Assembly (NCBI RefSeq): GCF_008086115.1
Contig: NZ_VSIY01000015.1
Coordinates: 186,001 to 250,000, forward strand
Length of the DNA: 64,000 nucleotides
Reading direction: 5' to 3'
From: Maritimibacter fusiformis
GTDB lineage: Bacteria; Pseudomonadota; Alphaproteobacteria; Rhodobacterales; Rhodobacteraceae
The notes under the pieces are model-generated. The model did not search any database. It was not told where the DNA came from and saw only the letters and a program-made list of their open reading frames with translations. Within the stretch, counting starts at the first letter, position 1. Each line of letters starts with the position of its first letter. This document shows positions 61,832-64,000 of the stretch, in pieces. A program made the translations under genes and the position numbers.

Positions 61832-63112
61832 GTGGCGGGTTTGGTGTCACGAGCGCGGGCGCAGCCCGAGGTTGCGCGCACAGCGATCCGGCGTGTGCTG
61901 GTCGTCGACGATTCGGCGGCGCAGCGCATGGTCCTGACCGCGTCGCTGGTGCGGCAGGGATACGAGGTTGTGGGCGCGGCCAGCGGTGGCGAGGCGCTGG
62001 AAATCACCCGGCATGACCCGGTCGACCTGGTGCTGTCGGACTGGATGATGCCCGGCATGGACGGGCTGGAGCTTTGCCGGCAGGTGCGCGCCAACAGCCG
62101 CGACCGCTATGTCTATTTCATCCTCCTGACCTCCAAGAGCGAAAAGGGCGCGGTGGCGCAGGGGCTGAACGTCGGGGCCGACGACTTCCTGACCAAGCCG
62201 GTCAATCCTGAAGAGCTTCGCGCCCGGATCAACGCCGGCGACCGCATCCTGAGGATGGAGCGGGAGTTGTCGGACAAGAACCGGCTGGTCAGCGAAACCC
62301 TATCGGAAATCCAGACGCTCTATGACGCGGTCGACCGCGACCTGATCGAAGCGCGCAAATTGCAGCAGGCGCTGGTGCGTGAGCGATCCCGTGATTTTGG
62401 ATCGGCCAGCGTCGCGCTGCTTCTCAAGCCAAGCGGTCATGTCGGGGGCGATCTGGTCGGTTTCTTTCGTGCCGGACCGGACAAGGTGGCGCTGTTCGGC
62501 ATCGACGTGTCGGGCCACGGCATCGCTTCGGCACTGCTGACCGCGCGGCTGGCCGGGTATCTTTCGGACGGCTCGCCCGAGCAGAACATCGCGCTGGAAC
62601 GGGGAACCGACGGCAGTTTTTCCGCGCGGCCCCCGTCGGAGGTCGCGTCGCTTCTCAACGTGCTGATGCTCGAGGAGATGCAGTCCGATATCTACTTCAC
62701 GCTGGTGCTGGGCTATCTCGACCTGAAAACCGGGGTGGTCGACATCACGCAATGCGGCCATCCGAACCCGGCGATCCTGCGGGCGGATGGCCAGGTGGAG
62801 TTTCACGGGCAGGGCGGCCTGCCGATCGGGCTGGTCGAGAACGCGGACTATGACCAATGGCGCCTGACGTTGAAGCCGGGCGACCGGTTGCTGCTCTATT
62901 CGGACGGATTGACGGAATGTGCCGATGAGGATGGCGTCCTGCTGGACGAAGCCGGGCTGACCAGGATCGTCACCGACAATGCCGAACTGATCGGCAATGA
63001 CTTTTTCGAAGCATTGGTCTGGGATCTCGACATGTTCAGCGCGGGCCACGATTTTGCCGACGACCTGTCCTGCGCGATGGCCACGTTTCACGGTGGCGCC
63101 CCGTTGCGATAG
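61832..63112 (+). CDS. Response regulator with PP2C/SpoIIE phosphatase output domain
   Basis: A 426-residue two-domain regulator. The receiver domain (about 20-140) has VLVVDDSAAQRMVLTASLV, the phospho-acceptor Asp in LVLSDWMMPGMDGLEL and the Lys in FLTKPVNPEELRARI. A helical linker (about 140-190) leads to the SpoIIE/RsbU-type phosphatase domain, marked by GHVGGDLVGFF, FGIDVSGHGIASALLTARLA and LLLYSDGLTECADEDG. Such proteins dephosphorylate anti-sigma-factor antagonists. The target is not in the window. The start is a GTG at 61832 with AAGGGG upstream. Confidence 0.9.
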   Translation: MAGLVSRARAQPEVARTAIRRVLVVDDSAAQRMVLTASLVRQGYEVVGAASGGEALEITRHDPVDLVLSDWMMPGMDGLELCRQVRANSRDRYVYFILLTSKSEKGAVAQGLNVGADDFLTKPVNPEELRARINAGDRILRMERELSDKNRLVSETLSEIQTLYDAVDRDLIEARKLQQALVRERSRDFGSASVALLLKPSGHVGGDLVGFFRAGPDKVALFGIDVSGHGIASALLTARLAGYLSDGSPEQNIALERGTDGSFSARPPSEVASLLNVLMLEEMQSDIYFTLVLGYLDLKTGVVDITQCGHPNPAILRADGQVEFHGQGGLPIGLVENADYDQWRLTLKPGDRLLLYSDGLTECADEDGVLLDEAGLTRIVTDNAELIGNDFFEALVWDLDMFSAGHDFADDLSCAMATFHGGAPLR

Positions 63113-63131
63113 GGACGCGATAGCGCCCTGC

Positions 63132-63146
63132 CGGGGGTTTCCCCCG
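63132..63146. repeat. GC-rich hairpin between the REC-PP2C gene and hslO
   Basis: CGGGGG, a TTT loop and CCCCCG form a short stem 20 bases after the stop of the phosphatase gene. It has no T-tract and could be a weak terminator. Confidence 0.35.
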
Positions 63147-63159
63147 CCTGTTGCCCTGC

Positions 63160-63166
63160 CCATATA
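63160..63166 (+). promoter_or_regulatory. Possible RpoH-type -10 element of hslO
   Basis: CCATATA is identical to the -10 seen before hslV. The -35 position holds only TTTCCC, so support is weaker. A heat-shock promoter would suit hslO. Confidence 0.35.
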
Positions 63167-63206
63167 GACGCGGTAGAGGGGCCAAAGCGCAACGGGAAAG
63201 CAACAC

Positions 63207-64000
63207 ATGAGCATCGGATCACGCATCGCCTGGGATGACACGGTTTTGCCGTTTCAGCTTGACCGAAGCGACATTCGCGGTCGGGTGGTGCGCCTAGACG
63301 GGGTGCTCGACGAAGTCCTGTCGCAGCACGACTATCCCCCGGCCATCGAACGGCTGGTGGCGGAGGCGACGCTGTTGACCGCCCTGATCGGGCCGACCAT
63401 CAAACTGCGCTGGAAACTGTCGCTGCAGGTGCGCGGCGACGGCCCGGCCCGGCTGGTGGCAACGGACTACTTCGCCCCGAACGCCCCGGGCGAGCCGGGT
63501 CGCCTGCGCGCCTATGCCAGTTTCGACAGAGAGCGGCTGGACGAACTGGCCGATCCGTTTCCGCAGATCGGACATGGCTATTTCGCGGTGTTGATCGACC
63601 AGGGCGAGGGCACGACGCCCTATTCCGGCATGACGCCGATTGCCGGAACCACGCTCTCCGATTGTGCCCAGACCTATTTCGCGCAATCCGAACAGCTTCC
63701 GACCCGCTTCGCGCTGAGCTTTGACAAGAAGGCCGACGGCTGGCGCGCGGGCGGCGTCATGGTGCAGAAAATGCCGAAAGCCTCGCCGTTCGTCGCAAAA
63801 GATGGTGCGAGCGGGGAACAGGGGCTTTTGTCGTCGGCGGATATCCTGACGGACGGTGACGAGATGGAAGGCTGGACGCGCGCCAATGCGCATCTTGAAA
63901 CCGTGACCGAGGCCGAGTTGACCGGGCCCGATATTCAACCGACGCAACTGCTGGTGCGGCTGTTTCACGAGGAAGAGCCGCGCGTATTCGACCCTGCGCG
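63207..64000 (+). CDS. hslO: Redox-regulated chaperone Hsp33 (3' end beyond window)
   Basis: The first 264 residues of Hsp33, a holdase switched on by oxidation. Recognisable parts are VVRLDGVLDEVLSQHDYPP, LTALIGPTIKLRWKLSLQV, GYFAVLIDQGEGTTPYSGMT and YFAQSEQLPTRFALSF. The zinc-binding cysteines (CxC and CxxC) lie beyond the right edge. The ATG at 63207 has GGGAAAG upstream. Confidence 0.94.
   Translation, partial: MSIGSRIAWDDTVLPFQLDRSDIRGRVVRLDGVLDEVLSQHDYPPAIERLVAEATLLTALIGPTIKLRWKLSLQVRGDGPARLVATDYFAPNAPGEPGRLRAYASFDRERLDELADPFPQIGHGYFAVLIDQGEGTTPYSGMTPIAGTTLSDCAQTYFAQSEQLPTRFALSFDKKADGWRAGGVMVQKMPKASPFVAKDGASGEQGLLSSADILTDGDEMEGWTRANAHLETVTEAELTGPDIQPTQLLVRLFHEEEPRVFDPA

Overview
The window is a compact, GC-rich stretch of core chromosome from an alphaproteobacterium, most likely a marine Rhodobacteraceae (Roseobacter-group) member. 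The assignment rests on gene content and order: maf-aroE-coaE-dnaQ facing rho-mnmE-mnmG-rsmG-parA-parB, the rimP-nusA-ylxR-infB and rph/hrcA-grpE arrangements, Tim44-like and NDUFAF5-like genes, and heat-shock promoters of the alphaproteobacterial RpoH type. I see about 60 protein genes, no rRNA or tRNA, no insertion sequence, no prophage and no CRISPR array. Only one gene-free gap exceeds 300 bases.

Layout. 1-4200: surface-polysaccharide genes (galU cut by the window edge, a family 2 glycosyltransferase, cysQ, and an ABC-2 permease broken by a one-base frameshift) followed by a secreted SH3 protein. 4190-9000: alkB, the dnaK-dnaJ chaperone operon and radC. 9000-14700: a periplasmic phosphate-binding/OmpA fusion, a membrane-anchored protein of unknown function, and secA. 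14890-17730: parvulin PPIase, argJ, a Nudix hydrolase and a 46-residue small gene, closed by a strong bidirectional terminator. 17800-23300: rimP-nusA-ylxR-infB, whose promoter is followed by a terminator-like hairpin. 23300-30840: small enzymes (methyltransferases, prolyl iminopeptidase, ubiG, MarR, nitrilase, glutaredoxin, ComF, ferrochelatase, a putative capsule-type glycosyltransferase). 30900-37470: hslVU, a lipoprotein hydrolase, Smr, mltA, Tim44-like, fxsA and secB.

37470-47560 is the most informative part. The dnaQ, coaE, aroE and maf genes run leftward. The rho, mnmE, mnmG, rsmG, parA and parB genes run rightward. Between them is a 535-base AT-richer gap with two 8-of-9 DnaA boxes, which I predict to be the chromosomal replication origin. 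Two perfect 16-bp parS palindromes lie inside the coding or start regions of mnmG and rsmG, next to parAB. Beyond this come hemW-rdgB-rph against hrcA-grpE, then mutS, galE, maeB, a PfkB kinase, argG, ilvA, an HPt protein paired with a REC-PP2C phosphatase, and the start of hslO.

I found no convincing undescribed multi-gene system. The observations most worth following are the predicted origin with its parS sites, an AroE lacking the usual catalytic lysine, the candidate attenuator before rimP-nusA-infB, the frameshifted permease, and several unusual domain combinations. All promoter, origin and attenuator calls come from reading the sequence by eye and have not been tested computationally.
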